6,520 nucleotides of DNA. It comes from an uncultured Oscillospiraceae bacterium (GTDB lineage: Bacteria; Bacillota; Clostridia; Oscillospirales; Oscillospiraceae). A program made the translations under genes and the position numbers. Position 1 is the first letter of the stretch. The number at the start of each line of letters is the position of its first letter. Positions 1-6,020 of this stretch are shown one piece after another. The notes beneath the pieces are model-generated. The model saw only the letters and a program-made list of their open reading frames with translations. It made no database searches and had not been told where the DNA came from. The stretch lies in contig CAJTSQ010000069.1 in the NCBI GenBank assembly GCA_910578735.1, positions 1 to 6,520 of the forward strand, read 5' to 3'.

Positions 1-6
1 TGTCAA
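1..6 (-). promoter_or_regulatory. Possible -35 box at the window edge
   Basis: The minus strand reads TTGACA here, a perfect sigma-70/SigA -35 hexamer, beyond the end of the secreted-protein gene. The matching -10 would lie outside the window, so this is only a candidate promoter for the next gene leftwards. The intervening bases 7-42 are A/T-rich with no gene. Confidence 0.2.
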
Positions 7-42
7 GGCTTTTTTTCTTTCTTTTGGAATTTATTGGTTAAC

Positions 43-798
43 TTAATGGCATTGCTCACCGTGAGACGTATTTTCAGCGGAGAACACAGCGGTATAAATC
101 ACGGTGTCCTGGCTGGTCTTGGTCACTTCGCCGCTGTATTCCACGGTGACAGTGTACCCGGTGACGCTGCGCCCGCTGGCGGTGCCGGTGTAGCTGGCGA
201 TGGCATTGTAAAACTCCCCAGCCTCCTGCCAGTCCACGTTGGCCAGCGTCAACGTCCGTCCGCTGTCCGTGATGGTCTTGGGGATCAGCGAGGCGTCAGC
301 GTCAGACAGGTTAGGATAGGTGCGGCTTGCTGATACCGTCCAACTGCTGGTCTTATAGCCAGCGGCCTCCACAGTGATCTTGGTATAGTCGGGCTTCAAA
401 ATGCCGGTGTAGCCGTCCTCAGTGGCAATCTCGCGCTCCGGCTCCAGCATTTTGATAATCTCGGCCATATCTTTGGTGCCGCTGTCCAGCGTGACAACCT
501 CGATGTAGTCCTTGGAGTCCGTCTCGCTCAGGTCGTTTTTGAGAACGTCCAGCAGCGTGTAGTGACGGCCCTCCCGGTCAAAGTCCTCAGTTGGGATGGC
601 GGCGGGGTCGTCGTGGGTGGACAGGTAGTACACCTTTTCCAGCCGGATCACGCCGTTTTCCTCGCTCGTCCGTATCTCCGCCGGGTAGAGGACGGCGGGC
701 GTGTCCTCTGCGTCCGCCGCCAGCGCCGTACCGGGGAGGGCGGCGAGGGCCAGCAGGAGCGTCAGGGCCAGTGTAAATAATCTGCGGTGTTTCTTCAT
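43..798 (-). CDS. Secreted mobile-element protein of unknown function (signal peptide, no C-terminal anchor)
   Basis: The 251-aa product starts with a clear Sec signal peptide: basic n-region KKHRR, a Leu/Ala-rich core at about residues 8-22, and an ALA|AD-type signal peptidase I site after residue 27. The mature part is polar and predicted extracellular, with Thr/Tyr-rich beta-type segments and motifs such as YPNLSDAD (161-168) and IPKTITDSGRTLTL (172-185). The start is fixed by AGGAGG (806-811) seven bases upstream of ATG. The gene follows the methyltransferase stop by 18 bp, so the two are probably cotranscribed. I recall similar signal-peptide proteins near the transfer genes of Tn1549-like elements, some described as CD1107/DUF4366-type and often membrane anchored; I cannot confirm that homology here. 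No C-terminal membrane segment or LPXTG is present. The last residues (about 242-251) are encoded by a decayed copy of the window's palindrome, so the C-terminus may be truncated or replaced. Function unknown; the gene call itself is firm. Confidence 0.8.
   Translation of the reverse strand: MKKHRRLFTLALTLLLALAALPGTALAADAEDTPAVLYPAEIRTSEENGVIRLEKVYYLSTHDDPAAIPTEDFDREGRHYTLLDVLKNDLSETDSKDYIEVVTLDSGTKDMAEIIKMLEPEREIATEDGYTGILKPDYTKITVEAAGYKTSSWTVSASRTYPNLSDADASLIPKTITDSGRTLTLANVDWQEAGEFYNAIASYTGTASGRSVTGYTVTVEYSGEVTKTSQDTVIYTAVFSAENTSHGEQCH
51..74. repeat. Palindrome copy A (decayed)
   Basis: The right arm GTGAGACGTATTTT (61-74) is identical to the right arm of the perfect copy at 6021-6049. 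The left arm keeps only CTCAC next to the central base (60) and then diverges, as if a few bases were lost. It lies inside the 3' end of the secreted-protein gene, where it encodes the terminal NTSHGE-type residues. Confidence 0.75.
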
Positions 799-816
799 GG
801 AAAAACCTCCTGTTTC

Positions 817-1413
817 TTAAAGTGGGTGTTCGCGTACATGGGCGGCAAACCGTTTTTCCTGGGCTTCAAAATAGTCGCCGTCGATCTCATAGCCGGTGAA
901 GTCCAGCCCTGCGTCATAGGCGGCGATCCGGCTGCTCCCGCTGCCTAAATGGGTATCTAAAATCCTGTCGCCCGGTTTGGCGAAAAGCTGGAATATCCAG
1001 GCATAGAGGCCCACGGGCTTTTGCGTGGGATGGATGCGCCCCGGCTGGAATGGGGACAGCGCGAGGCGCTTGCAGGTCAGGTCAAAATTTGTCCACGCCA
1101 ATTCAAACGAGGCAAAGGAGACTTCCGAGGAATACTTCTTGTCCCAGCACAGCCAGCAGTGACTGTCCGCGGCGGGGAGCATACTGATAAAATGGTTTGC
1201 GCCCCAAATGACCTGATGCCTGGACACGCGCCGCAGCTCCCGGAAATACTCCGGGGGAGGCGGCTTGGCGTCCCAAAATACCTGCTTGTACTTGCGGGGC
1301 TGGCCCTTGCGCCGCCCCATATCGCCCCGGATATTGAGGCCGTATGGGGGATCGACCACAGCGAGGTCAAAGGTGTTTTCCGGCAGCTCCCACAGCACGT
1401 CCATGCAGTCCAT
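817..1413 (-). CDS. Orphan DNA methyltransferase, beta-class N6-adenine/N4-cytosine type
   Basis: The 198-aa product carries the amino-methyltransferase motifs in beta-class order. DPPYG (motif IV, residues 21-25) comes first, then HPTQKP (motif X, 128-133), then the SAM-binding LDTHLGSGS (motif I, 152-160) and FTGYEID (172-178). DPPY rather than SPPY favours methylation of adenine N6. It would methylate the host or element DNA; no restriction endonuclease gene is nearby, so it looks like an orphan enzyme, a common cargo of Clostridia conjugative elements where it may aid escape from restriction. The target-recognition part is short, since family members are usually 230-350 aa. The start is uncertain. 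The strong AAAGGAGGG (1442-1450) is placed for an ATG at 1438 in another frame, whereas this frame has its first ATG at 1413 with no good Shine-Dalgarno. In-frame codons just upstream (reading CGINIAYH before the Met) look like lost N-terminal protein. A one-base indel near 1430-1438 or a non-standard start is possible. Confidence 0.85.
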   Translation of the reverse strand: MDCMDVLWELPENTFDLAVVDPPYGLNIRGDMGRRKGQPRKYKQVFWDAKPPPPEYFRELRRVSRHQVIWGANHFISMLPAADSHCWLCWDKKYSSEVSFASFELAWTNFDLTCKRLALSPFQPGRIHPTQKPVGLYAWIFQLFAKPGDRILDTHLGSGSSRIAAYDAGLDFTGYEIDGDYFEAQEKRFAAHVREHPL

Positions 1414-1441
1414 GTGATAGGCGATGTTGATGCCGCATTGT

Positions 1442-1450
1442 CCCTCCTTT
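1442..1450 (-). promoter_or_regulatory. Strong ribosome binding site upstream of the methyltransferase
   Basis: The minus strand reads AAAGGAGGG, four bases after which (GACA region) comes ATG at 1438-1436. That ATG opens a 23-codon frame ending in TGA at 1369-1367, out of frame with the methyltransferase. The site is 29 bases from the methyltransferase ATG at 1413, too far for normal initiation. It therefore either initiates a short leader peptide or marks the original start of a frameshifted gene. Confidence 0.7.
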
Positions 1451-1459
1451 CCTGATAAA

Positions 1460-1484
1460 AATACGTCTCATGGTGAGACGCATT
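1460..1484. repeat. Palindrome copy B upstream of the methyltransferase
   Basis: Dyad centred on 1472 with arms built on CGTCTCA and TGAGACG, A/T-rich at both ends. Two positions break symmetry (1463/1481 and 1471/1473). It ends 21 bases before the ATG at 1438, close to the 25-26 base spacing of copies D and C from their genes. Confidence 0.85.
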
Positions 1485-1496
1485 GTGGGCGGGCCT

Positions 1497-1512
1497 GGGC
1501 GCACACGCGCCC
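1497..1512. other. Small GC hairpin in the leader of the methyltransferase
   Basis: GGGCGC (1497-1502) pairs with GCGCCC (1507-1512) across a four-base loop. It lies between the terminator at 1576-1599 and palindrome copy B. No T-run follows on either strand, so it is not a terminator. It may only reflect the GC-rich composition of the spacer. Confidence 0.4.
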
Positions 1513-1575
1513 GCCGCCCCTGCCATCGTCAACCGCCGTGCTTTCCGGGAAACGCGCCCGTCTCCCCATAGTAGC

Positions 1576-1599
1576 AAAAACCGGCTTCAGCCGGTTTTT
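1576..1599. terminator. Bidirectional intrinsic terminator after the mobilization operon
   Basis: AAAAACCGGC (1576-1585) and GCCGGTTTTT (1590-1599) form a perfect 10-bp stem with a four-base loop TTCA. The five terminal A:T pairs supply a U-run in either direction. On the minus strand it follows the ArdC-like gene and the structured spacer, so it would end the mobC-relaxase-pcfB-ardC transcript before the methyltransferase unit begins. Confidence 0.75.
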
Positions 1600-1747
1600 G
1601 GGGTATGCCCCCCCTTTCGCCACAAACGCACCGGCGGGCTTTGGCTGTCAAGGCCCGCGCCGACCGCGAAGCGGGCGGCGCGGCTTGTCTTGGCCTTGAC
1701 GGACAAAGAACGACGGTGTAAAATCCGCGCACAGAGGGGCATACCCC
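1600..1747 (-). other. Nested inverted-repeat region, candidate structured RNA
   Basis: GGGGTATGCCCC (1600-1611) is the exact reverse complement of GGGGCATACCCC (1736-1747), so the ends can form a 12-bp stem. Inside lies a second stem, GTCAAGGCC (1647-1655) with GGCCTTGAC (1692-1700). Inside that, CGCGCCG (1656-1662) pairs with CGGCGCG (1676-1682), and CCGC (1664-1667) pairs with GCGG (1671-1674) around GAA. The terminator at 1576-1599 abuts it at its minus-strand 3' end, giving the arrangement structured RNA then terminator. No convincing protein is encoded on either strand. It could be a 3'-UTR structure, a small RNA, or a DNA site for a recombinase or replication protein. I do not recognise an RNA family. 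Confidence 0.45.
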
Positions 1748-1763
1748 GCATTGTGCCACTGGA

Positions 1764-2657
1764 TCACCGTCTGCCGTATTGTCTGGCATTATTCCCCCGG
1801 TTGGCGGTATGCTCCTGCTGGCGGGGCTGGATGCTCCGTTCCACCGTGTCGCCCATGCTCCGGGCTGTCTGCCGCAGAAAGTCCAGGGATTTACCGCGCT
1901 CATCCGGGGCGTAGTAGTTGTAAAACTGCTGTACGCCCGCCGCGTCGGGCACGGGGCAGTCCACACCGAAACGGCGGCAGACCATAAATCCAATACTCTC
2001 GGCGTTCATCTGGAACGTGCTGCGGTCATAGTCCCGGTTCATGCCTCGGTCATGGAGGCGGGCAAAGCTGATCTCGGTGGCGAGGGCGGCGAATACCTGC
2101 CCGGTGCTGTACTCGGTATTGATCTCCAGAATACATTCCCGCTCATTGTAGCGCACGGGCACATCCAGCCCCGTGTTCTCAATAAAGCCCACGGGTGCGG
2201 CCTCCAGCAGTGCGGCAAAGGCCGCGTTCATCCGGTCGCTGCCCTCGACCAGCGGTTCGGCCTCTCTCATCGGCCTGCCGGTGGTCTGGCTCACATCGTA
2301 GTAGCTGCCCATAAGGTAGCCCCGGAAATTCTGATTGCGGGGCGGGACGAAAACCGAGGCCCCCTTGCTCATTTCCTCGTCCATCACATACCGGCCCTGC
2401 TTGTGCCAGAAGTCGGTGGTGCCGATTTTGGTGGGGTCTACCATCTGAGACAGGGCCAGGGCGATGTTCCCGGCGCTCAGGCCGATGTTGTCCGCCTGCA
2501 ACACCAGAAAGCGGGCGTACAAGTCGGGGTTTGTGGTAATCGCCATCAGCGCCCCGTCCCGCATTTGGGACAACTGCTCCCGTGCGGCCTTGTTGTTTTG
2601 GGTGCGCTGCTGCTTGCTCTCAGCGGTGGATTTGAGGATTTCACTTAAACTTGCCAT
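1764..2657 (-). CDS. ArdC/LtrC-like protein with a degenerate zincin domain
   Basis: The 297-aa soluble product resembles the ArdC/LtrC antirestriction-type proteins of Gram-positive conjugative elements. The N-terminal part (about 45-130) has the pattern expected of the ArdC DNA-binding half: a helical YARFLVLQADNIGLSAGNI stretch, then FWHKQGR (84-90), VFVPP (102-106) and YDVSQTTGRP (120-129). The C-terminal part (about 165-275) matches the peptidase-like half, with FAALATEISFARLH (189-202) where HExxH is expected and a downstream NAES-IGFMVCRRFG (219-231) carrying the usual third-ligand Glu (E220). The two His of HExxH are Thr194 and Phe198, so zinc-dependent catalysis looks lost while the fold may remain. 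ArdC proteins bind ssDNA and protect incoming DNA from restriction; that role is inferred here. It starts four bases after the PcfB-like stop, preceded by AAGGTGA, and is the last gene of the mobilization operon. The match is by pattern only. Confidence 0.75.
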   Translation of the reverse strand: MASLSEILKSTAESKQQRTQNNKAAREQLSQMRDGALMAITTNPDLYARFLVLQADNIGLSAGNIALALSQMVDPTKIGTTDFWHKQGRYVMDEEMSKGASVFVPPRNQNFRGYLMGSYYDVSQTTGRPMREAEPLVEGSDRMNAAFAALLEAAPVGFIENTGLDVPVRYNERECILEINTEYSTGQVFAALATEISFARLHDRGMNRDYDRSTFQMNAESIGFMVCRRFGVDCPVPDAAGVQQFYNYYAPDERGKSLDFLRQTARSMGDTVERSIQPRQQEHTANRGNNARQYGRR

Positions 2658-2661
2658 AGGT

Positions 2662-3249
2662 TCACCTTACCTTTCCTTTCGATTTCTCCGGCCCGGAGCG
2701 AGACATCGCTGCCAGCCTCTGCAATTGCTCCAGCTTTTTCTTGGTGGGGGAGTCCTGTTCAGCAGCCGCCGCAGTCGTCGGAGACACTTTCAAGCCACTC
2801 CCGCGCTCTGGCGAGGATTTCTTTTGTGGAGCGCGGGATTTCGCTTTTTTTGGCGCATCCTCCTCCTGCTCCCTTTGGGGGATGGGATAGCCCATCTGTT
2901 CCATGACGGCGTTCAACTGGGCGGCGTAGTTCTGATTGGAAACGACATTAAGGATTCCGCTGTCGTTTCCTTTTTTCTGCGCGATAAAATAGAGGACGCC
3001 AAACTCCTTGGCCAGCTTTTGGAATTTTGACTTGTCCTCGGCCTTGATGGGAATGACCACGGCGGGGGCCGGGTCACGGGCCAGCCGCTTGGCCGATGTC
3101 TCGCCCACAACCTTCATGTCCTGCTTGGCAATCGCCAGCAGCAGGGCGGCGACATTTTTTAAGCCCTCAAGGGTCAGCTTCGCCGCCGCCTCGGTCGCCT
3201 GCAAACTTTCCCGGACAACAACATCGGCGGCCTCAGCACTTACATCCAT
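2662..3249 (-). CDS. pcfB-like: PcfB family (DUF3801) conjugation protein
   Basis: The 195-aa product fits the PcfB/DUF3801 family found next to relaxase or coupling-protein genes in Firmicutes conjugative plasmids (pCF10 PcfB is the namesake) and Tn1549-like elements. Residues 1-45 are helical. A conserved-looking core (about 50-120) includes VVGETSAKRL, IPIKAEDKSKFQKLAKEFGV and LYFIAQKK, with the segment around VVSNQNYAAQLNAVMEQMG completing the domain. The tail (130-195) is Lys/Ala/Ser/Pro rich and probably disordered, ending KSKGKVR. No signal peptide or membrane segment is seen, so it is cytoplasmic. Its ATG overlaps the relaxase stop by 10 bp, with GAAAGGAG eleven bases upstream, indicating translational coupling. 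The molecular role of the family is poorly defined; DNA processing or substrate delivery to the type IV secretion channel is inferred from context. In related elements a VirD4 coupling protein usually follows; here an ArdC-like gene does. Confidence 0.82.
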   Translation of the reverse strand: MDVSAEAADVVVRESLQATEAAAKLTLEGLKNVAALLLAIAKQDMKVVGETSAKRLARDPAPAVVIPIKAEDKSKFQKLAKEFGVLYFIAQKKGNDSGILNVVSNQNYAAQLNAVMEQMGYPIPQREQEEDAPKKAKSRAPQKKSSPERGSGLKVSPTTAAAAEQDSPTKKKLEQLQRLAAMSRSGPEKSKGKVR

Positions 3250-4613
3250 TTGCTTTTCTTCTCCTTTCTTACTTGCTCGTCCGTTCGATCCCGGACGGCC
3301 TCATGGCTGCGCTGTTCCTGCTGCCGCATGAGCTGCTCCTGATCCCTGATTTTCGGAATATCTTCCGTAATTTGTCGGCAGATCGTCAGCTCGCGGCGGG
3401 TAGAGCGCAGCTTCCGGTTGACGGTTTCCAATTCGGCCTCCACGTCCAGCCCTTCCCGTCGCCGTCCATATAACTCCTTCCGATAATCCGCCAGCAGGTC
3501 GATCTGCCCCTGCAGGGCGTCGCCCAACATGGAAAGTTGGCTGTCCGTCTCAATGCGGTATTGCAGTAGAAAACGGAATTGTTTTTGATACCGTTGGAGC
3601 TTTGTCACTTCCCTGCGGATAGCAAGAGAGGGCACAGACCGCCGGGGCCTGCGGTAGCCGCCCAGCAGATATAGGTAGCGCATATAGAGCGCACGAAAGC
3701 CGCGCAGTTTCCGGCGCGGCTGGTAGGGGATGGCGTTCCCCCGGACGGTATAGCGTTTCCGCGTCTGCGGAATGGGACGCACCATTGGCAGGGGCGGCGT
3801 CGGCTCCGTTGGCATTTCATAGGGGATGCCTTTTTGAGCGGCGGTCAGCCGTTCCCGGATGTCGGCCTCGGTGTAGCCCGCGCCCATGCTGTTCAGGCGG
3901 AAAACATATTCGCTGCCCGGTGGACTGACGGCGGTATGCTTGACGTTTGTGCCATACTTGATTGTATAGCCCTGCCGCCGCAGGGCGGCGAGGAAGGAAT
4001 TAAAGGTATAGCTCTCCGCGATGGCAGCGTCAATGTCCTGCCGCACAAGGCCCATCACGGTGCTGCGCCCTTGCTTTTCCGCCGCCCATTCGGTATAATG
4101 TTTCCCGTGGCCCATAGGCTCAATGACGGACAGGCCGCGCTCCCGGCTCACTTCGTTAGAGGTGCCGCGCAAATCCCCAAAATAGCTCTGGAAATCGCTG
4201 CGATACTTCTTCCCGTCCATAAAGGAAACGGAATTAAAAACGATGTGGCAGTGCAGGTGCGCCCGGTCAACATGGGTCGCCACAACAACCTCGTATTTGT
4301 CCCCCAGCAGACGCTGGGCAAACTCCACCCCGGCGGCGTGGGCCTCGTCCGGCGTTACCTCGCCGGGGGCATAGGAATGGATGATGTGGTAGCCCAGGAC
4401 GCCGCCTGTTTTGTCCCAGCGCCGCTTGGTGGCCCGCATATCCGACAGGGCGGTTTCCACTTCGCAGTTGATTCCTGTGACAAGTCGATGGGTTTTGGCT
4501 GGGTTCTCCACATAGGCCAGCGCAGTAGCGAGGCCGGTCTTTTCCTCGTTCAGCACATAGTCGAGACAGTGATCCATACGCCCATGCAGGGTAATGATTT
4601 TGTCGTAGGCCAC
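3240..4613 (-). CDS. MOB_P-type relaxase (mobilization nuclease)
   Basis: The 457-aa product is a DNA relaxase that would nick oriT, stay covalently attached to the 5' end and pilot the strand into the recipient. The N-terminal catalytic domain (1-165) has the candidate nucleophile Tyr19 in LDYVLNEEKT, the family segment YHIIHSYAPGEVTPDEAH (75-92), and the metal-binding triad in THVDRAHLHCH (113-123) with His114, Asp116, His119, His121 and His123. FNSVSF and KYRSD follow, as in the Relaxase/Mobilization nuclease Pfam family. Residues 285-330 are very basic (RKLRGFRALYMRYLYLLGGY, RRPRR), and 330-450 form a long charged coiled coil. It starts at GTG, directly after the mobC TAA, with AAGGAG nine bases upstream inside mobC. 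This exact abutment implies translational coupling. Full length with no missing motif, so it looks functional. Subfamily placement (MOB_P, Tn1549-like) is by motif and context. Confidence 0.93.
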   Translation of the reverse strand: MAYDKIITLHGRMDHCLDYVLNEEKTGLATALAYVENPAKTHRLVTGINCEVETALSDMRATKRRWDKTGGVLGYHIIHSYAPGEVTPDEAHAAGVEFAQRLLGDKYEVVVATHVDRAHLHCHIVFNSVSFMDGKKYRSDFQSYFGDLRGTSNEVSRERGLSVIEPMGHGKHYTEWAAEKQGRSTVMGLVRQDIDAAIAESYTFNSFLAALRRQGYTIKYGTNVKHTAVSPPGSEYVFRLNSMGAGYTEADIRERLTAAQKGIPYEMPTEPTPPLPMVRPIPQTRKRYTVRGNAIPYQPRRKLRGFRALYMRYLYLLGGYRRPRRSVPSLAIRREVTKLQRYQKQFRFLLQYRIETDSQLSMLGDALQGQIDLLADYRKELYGRRREGLDVEAELETVNRKLRSTRRELTICRQITEDIPKIRDQEQLMRQQEQRSHEAVRDRTDEQVRKEKKSKWM

Positions 4614-4922
4614 TTACAGCGTCTCCTTTACCATGCGCCACGCCTGCCGGACTAAAGCGGCGGCTTCTGCGATCTCCGCTTTCCCGATGCCCTTGGTGGC
4701 GTTGGCCCAATATGCGATCTGATTCACATTATTGCCGATAGCCGACAACTCCCGGAGCAGGGCGGCGTAGGTGTCGGGTGGGCGGGGGCGCAGTTGTACG
4801 CCAGCGGTGAGTGCGCGGATAAATGGGTCTATGCCCAGCCCCGCAAGCTCTGCCTGCTTCTTCAGGTGCCGGTACTCCTGCTCGTTCATCCACACACTTA
4901 CATGGCGGTTCCGTTTTCTCAT
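4614..4922 (-). CDS. mobC: MobC relaxosome accessory protein
   Basis: The 102-aa product has the two halves of the MobC family (PF05713-type). The N-terminal region (5-40) has ribbon-helix-helix character: a short beta strand HVSVWMNEQEYRHL followed by helices and IDPFIRALTAG. The C-terminal signature LLRELSAIGNNVNQIAYWAN spans residues 55-74, then a basic helix. MobC binds oriT and helps open the duplex for relaxase nicking. Its stop codon TAA touches the relaxase GTG, so the pair is made together. The start ATG is preceded by AAAGGAAG with about seven bases of spacing. A palindrome (copy C) sits 26 bases upstream of the start, a natural place for control of the mobilization operon. Length is typical for the family. 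Confidence 0.92.
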   Translation of the reverse strand: MRKRNRHVSVWMNEQEYRHLKKQAELAGLGIDPFIRALTAGVQLRPRPPDTYAALLRELSAIGNNVNQIAYWANATKGIGKAEIAEAAALVRQAWRMVKETL

Positions 4923-4948
4923 GGCATCTTCCTTTCGTCGGGCAGTAA

Positions 4949-4977
4949 AAAATGTGTCTCACGGTGAGACGCATTTT
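4949..4977. repeat. Palindrome copy C upstream of mobC
   Basis: 29-bp dyad centred on 4963, arms GTCTCAC / GTGAGAC extended by A/T flanks, with one asymmetric pair (4955 T, 4971 G). It fills most of the 63-bp gap between the 321-aa gene and mobC and ends 26 bases before the mobC ATG. Confidence 0.9.
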
Positions 4978-4985
4978 ACAGCCTC

Positions 4986-5951
4986 CTATTTCAGCTTCGG
5001 ACGGCTGGGAGTATGATTCGTTCTGTCCGGCTGTCTGGCCTGTGTGCCCTGCTTCGCCTTGATTTGCTCCAGCCGTACTTTGACAGATTGTCGGGCCTGC
5101 GGGGGTTTATCTTGTGTGGCTCGCTGGGGCGAGTTCTGTTTGAGCTGCACCTGCTGGGGCATTTGCTTCATTTCCCCGCTGTTCACCTGTTGCCGTAGGG
5201 CGGCAACCTGTTCCTCCAATTTTACCTTAAACTGTGCCTGCCGTCCCTCACCCATACCGGGGATTAGGGCCTCCGCTTTCTGCTTCAGCTCGGTGATGTT
5301 ACAATGATTGCGGAAATAAGGCAGCAGATTACTGTGCAGATCCTCGATGCTCGTCTGCACGAACGGCAAAAATGATGTGCGGTAAAACTCCTGGTACTGT
5401 ACGTCTACCTTTGAAAAATCAAACTCCTGCATGATGCGTTGCGGGTCAGTGCGGTAGTAGGTTAGCCGCTGTTCCATCTGTTCCAGCAGCCCGCCCCGGC
5501 CCGATCCGATTTCCAGCGGGAGCCAATAGCGGTCACTGGTATCGCCCCACATATAGTCGATTTTGACTTTGACCATGTGTGGTGTACTCTGCGTCTCATG
5601 ACGGCGCGTGTCCATCTGGCGGATATACTCGTTTGCTTCTGATAGGGTCATGCGCTTTCCACCGGGAAAATCCCGATCTCTGCTCTCCGTGACAGTAACA
5701 ACAGGTTCAGCGGCAGGGTGGAGATTGGCAGCCGGGGCCTCCGGCCCCTCAATAAACGGCGGCTTCATCAACTCGTCCGCCGCACTGGAAACGCTCTGTG
5801 CGAACGTTTTCCATTTATCGGCCACAGCCCGCACAGTACAGAGTCCGCGCTTGAAAAAGCCGGTCACAATGTTGGCGCTCTCGGATAACAGGTCTTTCAT
5901 ATCTCTTTTGAGATTGCCGGTGATTTCTCCCATTCGGTTATTGCTTTCCAT
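4986..5951 (-). CDS. Conserved-looking accessory protein of unknown function, upstream of mobC
   Basis: I do not firmly recognise this 321-aa product. It has three parts. Residues 1-65 are helical and amphipathic (NLKRDMKDLLSESANIV, then a segment around RAVADKWKTFAQSV), without a true membrane segment. A linker rich in Pro and Ala follows (66-95). A globular core (100-230) starts MTLSEANEYIRQMD and includes MVKVKIDYMWGD, RYWLPLEIGSGRGGLLEQM and YFRNHCNITELKQKA. The core pattern, with hydrophobic strands then a G-rich GGLLEQME stretch and a final HC-helix, is reminiscent of the associated domains of large polyvalent proteins on mobile elements; this is a weak suggestion. The tail (245-321) is Gln/Lys/Pro rich and strongly basic, suitable for binding nucleic acid. 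The start is supported by AAGGAGG six bases upstream. It lies between the oriT candidate and mobC, so an accessory role in mobilization is plausible but unproven. Confidence 0.8.
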   Translation of the reverse strand: MESNNRMGEITGNLKRDMKDLLSESANIVTGFFKRGLCTVRAVADKWKTFAQSVSSAADELMKPPFIEGPEAPAANLHPAAEPVVTVTESRDRDFPGGKRMTLSEANEYIRQMDTRRHETQSTPHMVKVKIDYMWGDTSDRYWLPLEIGSGRGGLLEQMEQRLTYYRTDPQRIMQEFDFSKVDVQYQEFYRTSFLPFVQTSIEDLHSNLLPYFRNHCNITELKQKAEALIPGMGEGRQAQFKVKLEEQVAALRQQVNSGEMKQMPQQVQLKQNSPQRATQDKPPQARQSVKVRLEQIKAKQGTQARQPDRTNHTPSRPKLK

Positions 5952-5976
5952 ATTCGCCTCCTTGTTGGTGCCGGAT

Positions 5977-6001
5977 AATGCGTCTCACGGTGAGACGCAT
6001 T
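5977..6001. repeat. Palindrome copy D upstream of the 321-aa gene
   Basis: Perfect 25-bp dyad centred on 5989, arms AATGCGTCTCAC / GTGAGACGCATT. It ends 25 bases before the ATG at 5951, just upstream of its AAGGAGG. Confidence 0.93.
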
Positions 6002-6020
6002 TCCATAAATTGTGCGCTGA

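Noticed and set aside
1527..1532. Minus-strand TTGACG as a -35 box for the methyltransferase unit
   Set aside because: The sequence 16-18 bases downstream is GC-rich (around CGCGTG) with no -10-like hexamer.
1077..1577. Minus-strand frame of 166 codons overlapping the methyltransferase in another frame
   Set aside because: It is rich in Arg, Ser and Cys, lacks motifs, and runs across the terminator-proximal spacer and the palindrome. The methyltransferase frame explains the region.
1646..1654. TGTCAAGGC occurring at 1646-1654 and also at 1-9
   Set aside because: A nine-base match near the edge is too short to claim a second copy of the structured element. The continuation to the left is not visible.
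1779..2648. Long plus-strand open frame of 289 codons opposite the ArdC-like gene
   Set aside because: It is antisense to a gene with recognisable motifs and a ribosome binding site. The frame stays open because of the GC-biased codon use of the minus-strand gene, and its translation has no domain pattern.
3834..4655. Long plus-strand open frame of 273 codons opposite the relaxase and mobC
   Set aside because: It mirrors the relaxase coding strand, spans the mobC-relaxase junction and shows no motif of its own.
5591..5600. GCGTCTCATG, resembling one palindrome arm
   Set aside because: There is no matching second arm, and it lies in the coding sequence of the 321-aa protein (RRHETQ), so chance is sufficient.
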